Assembly: GCA_964389305.1 (NCBI GenBank)
Contig: CAYMEK010000001.1
Span: 186,001-250,000 of the forward strand
DNA: 64,000 bases
From: CAYMEK01 sp964389305
GTDB lineage: Bacteria; Spirochaetota; Spirochaetia; SZUA-6; DRHE01
Reading direction: 5' to 3'
Below, in pieces: positions 30,288 to 38,852 of the stretch (positions within the stretch are counted from its first letter, which is position 1; the number at the start of each line of letters is the position of its first letter). Under the pieces are notes generated by a model. That model ran no database searches. It had not been told where the DNA came from and was given only the letters and a program-made list of their open reading frames with translations. The position numbers and the translations under genes were made by a program.

Positions 30288-30674
30288 TTACAAGCCTTGT
30301 TTCAGCGCCGATTCGATGGCTTTCAGAACCACCTTGCTCGAATAACTCGCCCCCGATACGGCGTCGACTGCCAGGCTTTGCTTCGCCATGACCCGCTCGA
30401 CGATCTCATCCGCGCCGTGCTTGGGACCGTGCATGTGCCTCAGCAGTTTTATCTCGGTGATCTTGCCGCCGTTCACCGTAACCCGCACTTTCGCGGTCAC
30501 CGGGAAGTTATTCTGGCTTCCCTGGTAGGTGCCGTCCTTGACCGCGCTCACGGCGATTTCCTCTATCGTAAGCTCCTCGATTCTGTCGAGAGCCGTACAC
30601 TCTGTGAAGTACAGACCGGCGGCCGTACAAACCAGGACGATCGCGGCCTTGTTGATCCCTTTGAGCCTTGTCAT
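30288..30674 (-). CDS. Membrane-anchored FMN-binding domain protein
   Basis: The protein has 128 residues. An N-terminal helix (AAIVLVCTAAGLYF) anchors it outside the cytoplasm. The FMN-binding domain is recognised by DGTYQGSQ, VRVTVNGGKITEIKLL and the flavinylation-type motif VSGASYSS, in which Ser replaces the usual Thr acceptor. Such domains carry FMN added by ApbE and relay electrons at the membrane surface. It is 44 bp upstream of the RmuC-like gene on the same strand. Confidence 0.85.
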   Translation of the reverse strand: MTRLKGINKAAIVLVCTAAGLYFTECTALDRIEELTIEEIAVSAVKDGTYQGSQNNFPVTAKVRVTVNGGKITEIKLLRHMHGPKHGADEIVERVMAKQSLAVDAVSGASYSSKVVLKAIESALKQGL

Positions 30675-30906
30675 ATGAACCTCCCCAGTCCGTTAATTAT
30701 CGACTCGCGGTGGGAAACCTACACCTTACTCGGTCGAAAAAACGATATCCCGCCTGCTGTTTGTCCAGCTATATTAGAAAAAAACCCGGGGAAGTACAAT
30801 CTCGCCTGGCTGAATGCCGGCCAGACCTGTCGCGCCGCCCGGGCGAAACGGCCGTGCGCGGCTCAGCAGGAGCGCGTTACAGCGTCGACAGCGTGACGCG
30901 CCAGGC

Positions 30907-30935
30907 TTGTTCCTGCAGCCCGGAGCCTCTATACT
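30907..30935 (+). promoter_or_regulatory. Promoter of the Gfo/Idh/MocA oxidoreductase gene
   Basis: TTGTTC (30907-30912), 17-bp spacer, TATACT (30930-30935), 29 bp before the ATG at 30965. The rest of the 290-bp gap 30675-30964 shows no gene. Confidence 0.65.
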
Positions 30936-30964
30936 GGAGCAAAAACGAAGTGAGGGGGCAGGTC

Positions 30965-31951
30965 ATGGAAGCTGTGCGCTGGGGTGTGCTTGGGGTCGCC
31001 AATATCTTTACCGGCAGGGTGCGCCCGCCGTTGCGAGACTCCGAGCTGGCGAAGATAACGGCCGTGGCTTCTCGCAGCGCCGAGAAAGCACGGGCTGCGG
31101 CGGAAGCCCTGGATATCCCGAAATGGTACGGCTCTTACGAGGAGCTGCTGGGCGATGCGGATATCGAGGCGGTATATATTCCACTTCCCAACCACCTGCA
31201 CGCCGAGTGGGTCCGACGGGCGGCCGCGGCCGGGAAGCACGTGATTTGCGAGAAACCTCTGGCCTTGAATGCGGAGGAAGCGGCCGCCTGTGTCGAGCAG
31301 GCGGCCAAAGCAGGGGTACGGCTGATGGAGGCGTTCATGTACCGCTTCCATCCCCAGTGGCGTCGGGCCGCAGAGCTGGTACGGGCCGGGGAGATCGGCA
31401 CGGTCCAGGCCGTACATACCTTCTTCGCCTACGACCTGCGGGATCCGGACAATATCCGCAACCGGCTGGATACGGGCGGGGGGAGCCTGATGGACATCGG
31501 CTGCTACGCCGTGTCTGTTCCGCGCTTCATCTTCGCTCGGGAGCCCCAACGGGTAATCGGGCTGTTCGCTCGGGACCCCGAGTTCAAGACCGACATCCTT
31601 ACCTCCGCGGTACTCGACTTCGAAGGCGGCCGGTCGGTGTTCACGGTGGGCACCCAGACTTTTTCCGGCCAGCGCGTGGAGATCCACGGCAGCGCCGGCA
31701 GCATTACCATCGAGGTTCCTTTCAACATGTATCCCGATGTGGCGCCGGTGATGTCCGTTAGCACCTCGATAGGAAGGAGGCGCCCGGAGCTGCCCCCGAC
31801 GGACCAGTGGGGTTTGGAGTTCGAGCTTTTTTCGAAAGCCCTGCGGGAGGGCTTGCCGGTGCCCACGCCGGCCGAGGACGCCGTGGCCAACCAGAAAGTT
31901 CTCGACGCCCTATTCCGCTCGGAAGCATCGGGGCGCTGGGAGGCGGTCTGA
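30965..31951 (+). CDS. Gfo/Idh/MocA-family NAD(P)-dependent oxidoreductase
   Basis: The protein has 328 residues. A Rossmann domain (RWGVLGVANIF, AVYIPLPNHLH) is followed by the family signature GKHVICEKPLALNAEEA with the conserved EKP lysine, and a C-terminal domain with GGSLMDIGCYAVS. The family acts on sugars, inositols or similar polyols; substrate unknown. Start chosen at the ATG 3' of GAGGGGG; the frame extends to 30668 without similarity. Confidence 0.9.
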   Translation: MEAVRWGVLGVANIFTGRVRPPLRDSELAKITAVASRSAEKARAAAEALDIPKWYGSYEELLGDADIEAVYIPLPNHLHAEWVRRAAAAGKHVICEKPLALNAEEAAACVEQAAKAGVRLMEAFMYRFHPQWRRAAELVRAGEIGTVQAVHTFFAYDLRDPDNIRNRLDTGGGSLMDIGCYAVSVPRFIFAREPQRVIGLFARDPEFKTDILTSAVLDFEGGRSVFTVGTQTFSGQRVEIHGSAGSITIEVPFNMYPDVAPVMSVSTSIGRRRPELPPTDQWGLEFELFSKALREGLPVPTPAEDAVANQKVLDALFRSEASGRWEAV

Positions 31952-32023
31952 GCTTACCGCCTTCAGTAAAGGGCGTCTCTGGCCGCAGAGGGCGGGTTTC
32001 AGTATCTTGATAAGGGGTGTGGA

Positions 32024-32941
32024 ATGCAGGACGAGCTGATGAGCAAGCAGAACGTACTTGGCGAGGTGGTGGATCGCCTCTGCGAGTCCGAGCACGGCAT
32101 GCTTTGCTGGAAGGGAAAGGGAGGACGTCTGCTGCCTTCCCGGGACCGGGTAATCGAGGCCGCCGAGGCGCTACGCTCGGTGCTGTTTCCCGGCTATTTC
32201 GGTGTAACCGAGGTCACAGAGCAGAATATGCGCTTCCACGTGGGGGCGACCCTGGACCGGGTTTTGCTCCTGCTTCAGGAACAGATAAAACGCGGATTAT
32301 GCTTCGAATGCGATCACCACAATCGTGAGTGCGCCGTTTGCCAGCAGAAAGCCAAGAACATCACCACCGAGTTCCTCCAGCGCCTGCCCAGGGTCCAGCA
32401 TCTGCTGGGAACGGATGTGCAGGCCGCCTACTACGGCGATCCGGCTGCCAAGAGCACCGACGAGACGATATTCTGTTATCCGGGAATCATGGCGGTGAGC
32501 TACTACCGCCTGGCCCACGAGCTGCATTGCCTGGAGGTCCCTCTGATCCCGAGAATCATCACGGAGCGGGCCCACAGCCTGACCGGGATCGATATCCATC
32601 CGGGAGCCAAGATCGGGGAGGAGTTCTTCATCGACCATGGGACCGGAGTGGTAATAGGCGAAACCTGTGTCATCGGCGATAGGGTGCGGATCTATCAGGG
32701 TGTAACCCTCGGGGCCAAGAGCTTCCCCCTGGACGAGAGCGGAAAACCGATCAAAGGCATCCTGCGCCACCCTATTGTCGAAGACGACGTGGTAATCTAC
32801 TCCGGAGCCACCATCCTGGGCAGAATAACCATAGGAAAAGGTTCGGTGATAGGCGGCAATGTCTGGATTACCCGTGACGTGGCCCCCGGAAGCCTGGTCA
32901 CCCGCGGCGTGGAGGAGGGTACGGCGATCGGCCGCCGTTAG
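32024..32941 (+). CDS. cysE: Serine O-acetyltransferase (EpsC type)
   Basis: The protein has 305 residues. The C-terminal left-handed beta-helix (ALTGIDIHPGAKIG-like repeats, DHGTGVVIGE, GKGSVIGGNVW) makes O-acetylserine for cysteine synthesis. The N-terminal part is long and contains four cysteines, Cys93, Cys96, Cys103 and Cys106 (CFECDHHNRECAVC), which could bind zinc or a cluster. No cysteine synthase gene is adjacent. The start could be 32024 or the in-frame ATG at 32039. Confidence 0.92.
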   Translation: MQDELMSKQNVLGEVVDRLCESEHGMLCWKGKGGRLLPSRDRVIEAAEALRSVLFPGYFGVTEVTEQNMRFHVGATLDRVLLLLQEQIKRGLCFECDHHNRECAVCQQKAKNITTEFLQRLPRVQHLLGTDVQAAYYGDPAAKSTDETIFCYPGIMAVSYYRLAHELHCLEVPLIPRIITERAHSLTGIDIHPGAKIGEEFFIDHGTGVVIGETCVIGDRVRIYQGVTLGAKSFPLDESGKPIKGILRHPIVEDDVVIYSGATILGRITIGKGSVIGGNVWITRDVAPGSLVTRGVEEGTAIGRR

Positions 32942-32951
32942 AGCGGTTGGC

Positions 32952-33338
32952 TCACTCGGTCCTTCCTGCCGCGTTTCTGTTCAGATAACTCCTGAGCCAG
33001 GAAGTGTCGCTCGAGAGCACCAGACCGATCAGGCTCCCCATGAAGGTGATCCCGAGAAACAGAAAGAAGAACTGGGCCAGCTCTGCCTGGAAGGCGAAGA
33101 ACTCCAGAATGAAGGGCTGGCTGGTCCCGAAGAGAAGCAGAAGGAACAGGTTGAGGACAAAGGAAGCTCCCCAGAGCAGGGTCTTGCGGGTCCTGGCCGT
33201 GACATCCTGGATTTCCAGCATCACCCTGTCCACAAATCCCACTTTGCTCAGGTAAAGGATGATATCCTGTTCGAGAAAACCGGGCAGCTCGTGGTTTTCC
33301 CGGCTTTTATCCGTTTCCCTATCCTCAAAATCCGTCAC
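32952..33338 (-). CDS. Two-helix membrane protein downstream of the ECF sigma factor
   Basis: The protein has 128 residues: a charged N-terminus (to about 45), two membrane helices (about 54-72 and 82-108) and a short tail. It overlaps rpoE by 4 bp and could act as a membrane anti-sigma factor, but there is no recognisable zinc anti-sigma motif. The role is inferred only from position. Confidence 0.65.
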   Translation of the reverse strand: MTDFEDRETDKSRENHELPGFLEQDIILYLSKVGFVDRVMLEIQDVTARTRKTLLWGASFVLNLFLLLLFGTSQPFILEFFAFQAELAQFFFLFLGITFMGSLIGLVLSSDTSWLRSYLNRNAAGRTE

Positions 33339-33904
33339 AACATTCCCTCCTCCGGGTGGTCCAGCACATACACTCCCAAACGGATGCGCAGGAGCTGTTT
33401 GGCCCGAAAAACGTGCGATTTGATCGTGTTGACGGGCACGCTCAAGATCCGTGATATTTCCAGATAGCTCAGCCCTTCGAAAAAATGCATCCTGATGACC
33501 TGTTTGTACATATCCGGGATCTTTCGCAGCGCCCTGCGGACCTTCTCCATCAGCTCGTTTCGCAGTACCCGGCTCTCCGGATCGAGGGACGGGTCCCGCG
33601 GCTCGGCCGGAATCGGAACTTCCACCCGGCTGCGACGGCGCTGGTGATAGTGGTTTATCGCCAGATTGTAGGCGACCTTGTGCAGCCAGGAGGCAAAGGG
33701 TACTTTGCCTTGAAAGGTGTGAAGCTTTTCAAAAGCTTTGAGAAACACCTCCTGAGCGAAATCTTCTGCGTCGTGACGATTGTGAAAGAATTTCAATCCC
33801 AGGTAGAACACCCGGGTCTGGTGACGGTCCACGATCGAGCGGTACGCTTCCACGTCCCCGCCGAGGACACGTTCTACCAGTGCGTTATCTTGAACTTTTT
33901 CCAC
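33335..33904 (-). CDS. ECF-type RNA polymerase sigma factor
   Basis: The protein has 189 residues. Region 2 is RVFYLGLKFFHNRHDAEDFAQEVF-like (the first residues about 31-54, with the DAEDFAQEVF core) and region 4 is LSYLEISRILSVPVNTIKSHVFRAK-like (helix-turn-helix near 150-170). It directs transcription of an unknown regulon. It overlaps the upstream membrane-protein gene by 20 bp and the downstream one by 4 bp, so the three form one unit. Confidence 0.92.
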   Translation of the reverse strand: MEKVQDNALVERVLGGDVEAYRSIVDRHQTRVFYLGLKFFHNRHDAEDFAQEVFLKAFEKLHTFQGKVPFASWLHKVAYNLAINHYHQRRRSRVEVPIPAEPRDPSLDPESRVLRNELMEKVRRALRKIPDMYKQVIRMHFFEGLSYLEISRILSVPVNTIKSHVFRAKQLLRIRLGVYVLDHPEEGML

Positions 33905-34313
33905 GGTCCCTCTTGTTCTTCACCTGTTGCATAAGGATGTAGTAGGTAACGATACCCAGCCCTGCGGTCGTGGGTATAATACCGCCCAATAAGGAATCAC
34001 TCAAGCCCGTCTTGATGCCGAAAAAAACCAAAATCCCCGTGCCGACGAACAAGGCCACGATTCCAATCAGCAGCAGCTTGTCATCCACGTTCCTCGGAGT
34101 AGGCGTGAGCCCTCGCTCGATCATCAGGCGCTGTTTCCTGTAGTCCCACAGAGCGAAGAAGAAGGTAAGCACCGCCAGCAGGGCTACCGCCACCACCGGA
34201 ATAGCGGCGATCAGGATTTGCGCTGCCGTGCCGAGTCGCGACCAACCCCTGTCGGTTTGCTCGATAGCGATCGTCAGAAGAAGGCCTACGCGCGTCTGGA
34301 TCAAAAAAGCCAT
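33885..34313 (-). CDS. DUF6249-like membrane protein upstream of the ECF sigma factor
   Basis: The protein has 142 residues and three membrane helices (about 25-52, 78-96 and 106-126). A cytoplasmic loop carries DYRKQRLMIERGLTP, typical of the small DUF6249-type membrane proteins often found next to ECF sigma factors. It overlaps the sigma-factor gene by 20 bp. Confidence 0.7.
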   Translation of the reverse strand: MAFLIQTRVGLLLTIAIEQTDRGWSRLGTAAQILIAAIPVVAVALLAVLTFFFALWDYRKQRLMIERGLTPTPRNVDDKLLLIGIVALFVGTGILVFFGIKTGLSDSLLGGIIPTTAGLGIVTYYILMQQVKNKRDRGKSSR

Positions 34314-34315
34314 TT

Positions 34316-36967
34316 CTAGTTCCTCAGTTCCTCCAGATAGCCGGCGATCTTCTCCCGCCGATGCACAAGCTCCCTGCGCCTGTCTTTCTCCTTCTGCACC
34401 ACTTGCTCCGGGGCCTTGTGCAGGAATGAGGAATTAGCCAGCTTGGCTTCGACTCGCTTCAGGGCTTCTTCGAGGCCGAGGTGCTCCTTCTCCAGCTTCT
34501 CGATCTCTTTACCCACGTCGATCGCGCCTTTCAGATAGACAAAGGCTTCGAAGCCGCTACCCACCACCGGGATGCTGCCTTCCCGTTCTTCGACCCGTGG
34601 TGCGACATTGAGATCCTCCGAGCCGGTCAGCAATGCGATCAGCCTTTTATGCACCTCGAACACCTCACGAGCAAGGCTGCCCTGCGCTGCCTGCACGGCT
34701 ACCGGGATGTTCCTGCCGGTCTGGATCGTGAACTCGCTGCGCAGGGTGCGGACCGAGCGCACCAGCTCCTGCACCAGGCCGAAGCGCTCCTGGGCCTCCT
34801 CGTTCACCCGTCCCTCATCGAACTCAGGGTAGTGTTCCACCACAATGCTCGGCTCGTGAACGGGCAGCTTCTGGTAGATCTCCTCGGTTACGAAGGGCAG
34901 GAAGGGATGCAGCAGTCGCAGCGATTCCTCCAGCACTGCCAGGCAAATGGTTATCTTTCTGTTCTTCTCCGCCGCCTGCCCGGCGTTCAGGGATAACTTG
35001 GCGGCCTCGATATACCAGTCGCAGAAGTCGCTCCAGAAGTACTCGTAGACTGCCTGCCCGGCTTCATTGAAGCGGTACTGGTTCAAAGCCGTCCTGGTGC
35101 TGCGAACGGCCAAGTTGAGCCTGTGCCGGATCCAGCGGTCCGTTTCGTCGAGCCGCAGATGGGCAGCGTCGACCAGCCGCCGGCCCTCGAGGTTCATGAG
35201 GATAAAGCGAGCGGCATTCCAGATCTTGTTGGCGAACTTGCTGCCCAGCTTGAAGCTCTCCATATCCATCAAAATGTCCTGGCCCTGAGCAGCCAGGAAG
35301 GCGAGGGTAAAACGCAGCGCATCGGCTCCGTAGCGATCGACCACCTCGAGAGGATCCACTCCGTTACCGAGAGACTTGGACATCTTGCGGCCCAGAGGAT
35401 CCCGCACTAGTCCGTGGATGTACACGTCGCGAAACGGCACCTCCCCCCTGAACTCCAGTCCCATCATGATCATCCGGGCTACCCAGAAGAAGATGATTTC
35501 GTAGGCGGTGACCAGGGTCGAGGTGGGATAGAAGAGCTTCAAGTCTTCCGTTTCCTCCGGCCAGCCCAGGGTGGAGAAAGGCCACAACGCCGAAGAAAAC
35601 CAGGTGTCCAGCACGTCGGGATCCTGGTAGATATCCTCGCTGCCGCAGTGCCGGCAGGAGGTTGGATCTTCCCGGGATACGGTCATCTCCGCGCAGGCGT
35701 TGCAGTACCATACCGGGATGCGATGGCCCCACCAGAGCTGCCGGGAGATACACCAGTCCCGGATATTGCGCAGCCAGTGCACGTAGGTGTTTTCCCACTT
35801 GCGCGGGTGAAACACCACCTCCTCGCGCTGCCAGGCGTCCAGGGCCTTGTCGGCCAGGGGGCGCATGCGTACGAACCACTGATCGGAGAGGTAGGGCTCT
35901 ATCAAGCTGTGGCAGCGGTAGCAGTGGCCGACGGTGTGCGAATACTTTTCCTCCTTTATGAACAGGCCGGCTTTCTTGACGTCTTCGATCACCTTCTCGC
36001 GGGCTTCCTGCACCTTGAGGCCCCGGTAGGCTTCCGGCACGTTGTTGTTCAGCGTGTTGTCCGGGTTGAGGATGTTGATCCGAGGCAGGTTGTGACGTTT
36101 TCCGATCTCGTAGTCGTTCGGATCGTGGGCCGGGGTCACCTTGACCACCCCGGAGCCGAACTCCATATCTACGTAGGTGTCGGCGATGATGGGAAGCTGC
36201 CTGTCTGTGAGGGGCAGATGGGCCCGCTTGCCCACCAGCGGCCGGTAGCGTTTATCGTCGGGGTGCACAGCCAGAGCCGTATCGCCGAGCATTGTCTCCG
36301 GACGGGTAGTGGCGATCTCTATGGACCCGCTTCCATCGACCAGGGGATAGTAGTAGTGGTACATCCGGCCTTCGATCTCGTGATGTTCCACCTCATCGTC
36401 GGAGATGGCGGTGCCGCAGGACCAACACCAGTTGACCAGGTAGTTCCCCTTGTAGATGAGCCCCTTTTCGTACAGGCTGACGAAGACCTCTCTCACCGCC
36501 CTGGACAAGCCCTCGTCCAGGGTGAAGCGCTCCCGCTGCCAGTCACAAGAGGAGCCTATTTTCTGAAGCTGCTTCACGATGATCTCATGATGCCTGTTGG
36601 CGATCTTCCAGGTTTCGGACATGAACTTTTCCCGGCCGATCTGTTCCCGCGAGGTCCCCCGCTGGCGTAGCTCGCGCTCCACAACCGCCTGGGTGGCAAT
36701 TCCGGCGTGGTCCGCTCCGGGCAGCCACAGCGTTGGCTGACCGAGCATGCGGTGGTAGCGGATCAGTACGTCTTGAAGGCTGTTGTTGAGACCATGGCCC
36801 ATATGCAGGACCCCGGTGACGTTGGGAGGAGGAATCACGATGACATAGGGTTTAGCCTTCTTGCTCAGATCCGGAGCGAAGAGCTTGTTGTCCAGCCAGA
36901 ATTTGTACAGTCTGGTTTCAAAGTCTCTGGGATCGTAGGATTTGGCAAGCTCGACAGCCTTCATCAT
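34316..36967 (-). CDS. valS: Valyl-tRNA synthetase
   Basis: The protein has 883 residues. The class I HIGH motif is HMGHG (about residue 54), KMSKS is present (about 540), the CP1 editing domain lies between, and the C-terminal coiled-coil arm (about 805-880) is typical of ValRS. It charges tRNA(Val). The start is a tandem ATGATG at 36967/36964, with no Shine-Dalgarno sequence. It is followed after 2 bp by the ECF sigma unit. Confidence 0.97.
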   Translation of the reverse strand: MMKAVELAKSYDPRDFETRLYKFWLDNKLFAPDLSKKAKPYVIVIPPPNVTGVLHMGHGLNNSLQDVLIRYHRMLGQPTLWLPGADHAGIATQAVVERELRQRGTSREQIGREKFMSETWKIANRHHEIIVKQLQKIGSSCDWQRERFTLDEGLSRAVREVFVSLYEKGLIYKGNYLVNWCWSCGTAISDDEVEHHEIEGRMYHYYYPLVDGSGSIEIATTRPETMLGDTALAVHPDDKRYRPLVGKRAHLPLTDRQLPIIADTYVDMEFGSGVVKVTPAHDPNDYEIGKRHNLPRINILNPDNTLNNNVPEAYRGLKVQEAREKVIEDVKKAGLFIKEEKYSHTVGHCYRCHSLIEPYLSDQWFVRMRPLADKALDAWQREEVVFHPRKWENTYVHWLRNIRDWCISRQLWWGHRIPVWYCNACAEMTVSREDPTSCRHCGSEDIYQDPDVLDTWFSSALWPFSTLGWPEETEDLKLFYPTSTLVTAYEIIFFWVARMIMMGLEFRGEVPFRDVYIHGLVRDPLGRKMSKSLGNGVDPLEVVDRYGADALRFTLAFLAAQGQDILMDMESFKLGSKFANKIWNAARFILMNLEGRRLVDAAHLRLDETDRWIRHRLNLAVRSTRTALNQYRFNEAGQAVYEYFWSDFCDWYIEAAKLSLNAGQAAEKNRKITICLAVLEESLRLLHPFLPFVTEEIYQKLPVHEPSIVVEHYPEFDEGRVNEEAQERFGLVQELVRSVRTLRSEFTIQTGRNIPVAVQAAQGSLAREVFEVHKRLIALLTGSEDLNVAPRVEEREGSIPVVGSGFEAFVYLKGAIDVGKEIEKLEKEHLGLEEALKRVEAKLANSSFLHKAPEQVVQKEKDRRRELVHRREKIAGYLEELRN

Positions 36968-36975
36968 GGGCGCTC

Positions 36976-37004
36976 ATTTTACTAAAAAAGCCCTGCTGTG
37001 GCAA
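36976..37004 (-). promoter_or_regulatory. valS promoter giving a near-leaderless mRNA
   Basis: On the minus strand TTGCCA (36999-37004), 17-bp spacer, TAAAAT (36976-36981). Eight bases separate the -10 box from the first ATG. Confidence 0.65.
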
Positions 37005-37055
37005 CAAAAGCGGGCAGCAGCCGGGCAATGGCCTCAAGGCAGGGGTAAAAAAACC

Positions 37056-37084
37056 TTGCTCTCCCCGGATTGCACGACTATATT
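37056..37084 (+). promoter_or_regulatory. Promoter of the small zinc-ribbon gene
   Basis: TTGCTC (37056-37061), 17-bp spacer, TATATT (37079-37084), 37 bp before the ATG at 37122. Confidence 0.65.
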
Positions 37085-37121
37085 AGAATTACTGTCAATA
37101 TCGTCTACAGGAGGACTGATC

Positions 37122-37325
37122 ATGGCTGAATGGTTTCCATTATCAGAAGTGGATGGACCTCATAAGGGGCACGGTAAGCATTTGTGCGTCGCTCATGTGA
37201 TGAATTATATCCAGACCAACCTGCCGGACTATAAAAACCTGGTCCGCAACGGCAGATATGTTTGCAAGCAGTGTGGTAGGGTGGCCAACAGCGCCGACTA
37301 CCTCTGCGATCCCGATTCGCTGTAA
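37122..37325 (+). CDS. Small zinc-ribbon protein, function unknown
   Basis: The protein has 67 residues. The C-terminal half has CKQCG and a later LC pair (YVCKQCGRVANSADYLC), consistent with a zinc ribbon. The N-terminus contains PHKGHGKHLCVAH, rich in His. AGGAGG lies seven bases before the ATG. With its own promoter and a strong terminator it is a true monocistronic gene and probably well expressed. I do not recognise the family. Confidence 0.8.
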   Translation: MAEWFPLSEVDGPHKGHGKHLCVAHVMNYIQTNLPDYKNLVRNGRYVCKQCGRVANSADYLCDPDSL

Positions 37326-37347
37326 ACTGTCGGTCGACAGCTGAAAC

Positions 37348-37388
37348 AGCCCTCCTGCCGGTATGTCGACCCGGCGGGAGGGCTTTTT
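37348..37388 (+). terminator. Rho-independent terminator of the zinc-ribbon gene
   Basis: The arms AGCCCTCCTGCCGG (37348-37361) and CCGGCGGGAGGGCT (37371-37384) pair with one G-U, followed by a T run to 37388. It lies about 20 bp after the stop codon. Confidence 0.92.
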
Positions 37389-37467
37389 GATACCTGGAAA
37401 ATACTTTTGATGAATTGATATTTTGTATTAAAATAAAAACATAGTAGAGGCGAGAAGAGCTTTTGAA

Positions 37468-38547
37468 GTGAGTAAACAGAAGACAAGACTGCTGCAGAAG
37501 AGAATACTGAAGCACTTCCCCAAGGTCGAGCTGCACAGGCATCTCGAGGGAGCCTTCCCGGTCGACAAGCTTTATCAACTGTCCCTCAAGAACAACCTGG
37601 GCCGTCCGAAGGACTTCGAGGAGTTCAAGAAAGAAGTCCAGTTCCCCAGGGATTCCAGTCCGGATTTTCTCGCTTTTTTGACCAAGTTCCGTACCGACTG
37701 GTACCGCTCCCTGGAGGACGTAGATTTCATCACCTACCACTCGGTGAAAGACCTGGTCGAGGACGGGCTGTACTACTGCGAATTGCGCTTCTCGCCCGAA
37801 CATTTCGCCCTGGAAAACGACTTCGACCGCGGTGAGATCACCAGGCTGATCGTCAAGGCAGGCAACAGAGCCGCTTCGGAGACCGGTTTGACCATCCGCT
37901 ATCTGTTGACCTTTAACCGCAGCAAGCAAACGGTACCGGAGATGATCGAGCTGTACGAGCAGTTGAAGAAGCTGCGGTTGCCGGAAATCGTGGGCATCGA
38001 CCTGGCCGGGGATGAAATCAACTTCCCGCCCGAGCTGTTTCGGGAGTTCTTCGATCTCATCGCCGCCGACGGCCTGTACAAGGCCACGATTCACGCCGGC
38101 GAGGTCAGCTCCTCCGCCCAGATCTGGGAGGCGATTCGCAACCTTCATGCCGCCCGCATCGGACATGGCACCAGCACGATAGACGATCCGGAGCTCCAGG
38201 AGTTTCTGAAACAGACCGGCATAGCCCTCGAGCTGTGCATCACTTCGAACTATCAAACCGGCTCCTGGGCGGACGAGAGGAACCACCCCATCGGCAGCCT
38301 GTACAGACAAGGGGTTCCGGTCACCCTCAATTCCGACGATCCCTTTATTCAAAGCACAGATCTTACCGATGACTACCTGAAAGCCATTGACTACTTCGAT
38401 TTTACGCTGCAAGACCTGATCAATCTGAACCTGAATGCCATCAAAGCCAGCTTCCTTCCCGAACCCGAGCAGCGTGCCCTGCAAGCCGGGTATCTGAATA
38501 AGGTAGAGGAGTTTCGCAGGCGTTATGCCTTTGGAGATGAGCTATGA
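37468..38547 (+). CDS. add: Adenosine deaminase
   Basis: The protein has 359 residues. The metal-binding His23 and His25 lie in VELHRHLEGA; HAGE, GHGT and LNSDDP follow in the right order. It deaminates adenosine to inosine in purine salvage; a related adenine deaminase activity is possible. The start is GTG at 37468. It overlaps the next gene by 4 bp. AT-rich sequence at 37407-37440 probably holds its promoter. Confidence 0.9.
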   Translation: MSKQKTRLLQKRILKHFPKVELHRHLEGAFPVDKLYQLSLKNNLGRPKDFEEFKKEVQFPRDSSPDFLAFLTKFRTDWYRSLEDVDFITYHSVKDLVEDGLYYCELRFSPEHFALENDFDRGEITRLIVKAGNRAASETGLTIRYLLTFNRSKQTVPEMIELYEQLKKLRLPEIVGIDLAGDEINFPPELFREFFDLIAADGLYKATIHAGEVSSSAQIWEAIRNLHAARIGHGTSTIDDPELQEFLKQTGIALELCITSNYQTGSWADERNHPIGSLYRQGVPVTLNSDDPFIQSTDLTDDYLKAIDYFDFTLQDLINLNLNAIKASFLPEPEQRALQAGYLNKVEEFRRRYAFGDEL

Positions 38548-38852
38548 TAGTCCGGATTATCGATGTCTATGTAAAAGAGCCGAACGTAGAGGATTTCAGG
38601 CAGGCCAGCTTGAAAAACAGGGAAGGATCGATCAAGGAGCCGGGGGTGCTGCGCTTCGACGTGCTGCAGGACGAAGCCGATCCCGCTCATTTCGTTCTCT
38701 ACGAGGTCTATCGGGACGAACAGGCGACCCGGGAGCACAAGGATACGGCCCACTACCGGCAGTGGCGGGCGGGCGTAGAGCCGATGATGGCCAGATCCCG
38801 GGGATCAACAGCCTGCAGGCCGGTGGCTCCCCTCGATCCCAAGGAGTGGTAA
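38544..38852 (+). CDS. ABM-domain monooxygenase / LsrG-like protein
   Basis: The protein has 102 residues. The ferredoxin-like ABM fold is recognised by NREGSIKEPGVLRFDVLQ and HFVLYEVYRDEQATREH, close to LsrG-type autoinducer-2 phosphate isomerases and YgiN-type quinol monooxygenases. No other lsr gene is near, so the substrate is open. It overlaps add and sixA by 4 and 1 bp. Confidence 0.82.
   Translation: MIVRIIDVYVKEPNVEDFRQASLKNREGSIKEPGVLRFDVLQDEADPAHFVLYEVYRDEQATREHKDTAHYRQWRAGVEPMMARSRGSTACRPVAPLDPKEW

Noticed and set aside
35414..36670. 418-codon open frame on the plus strand
   Set aside because: Antisense to valS with no family similarity.
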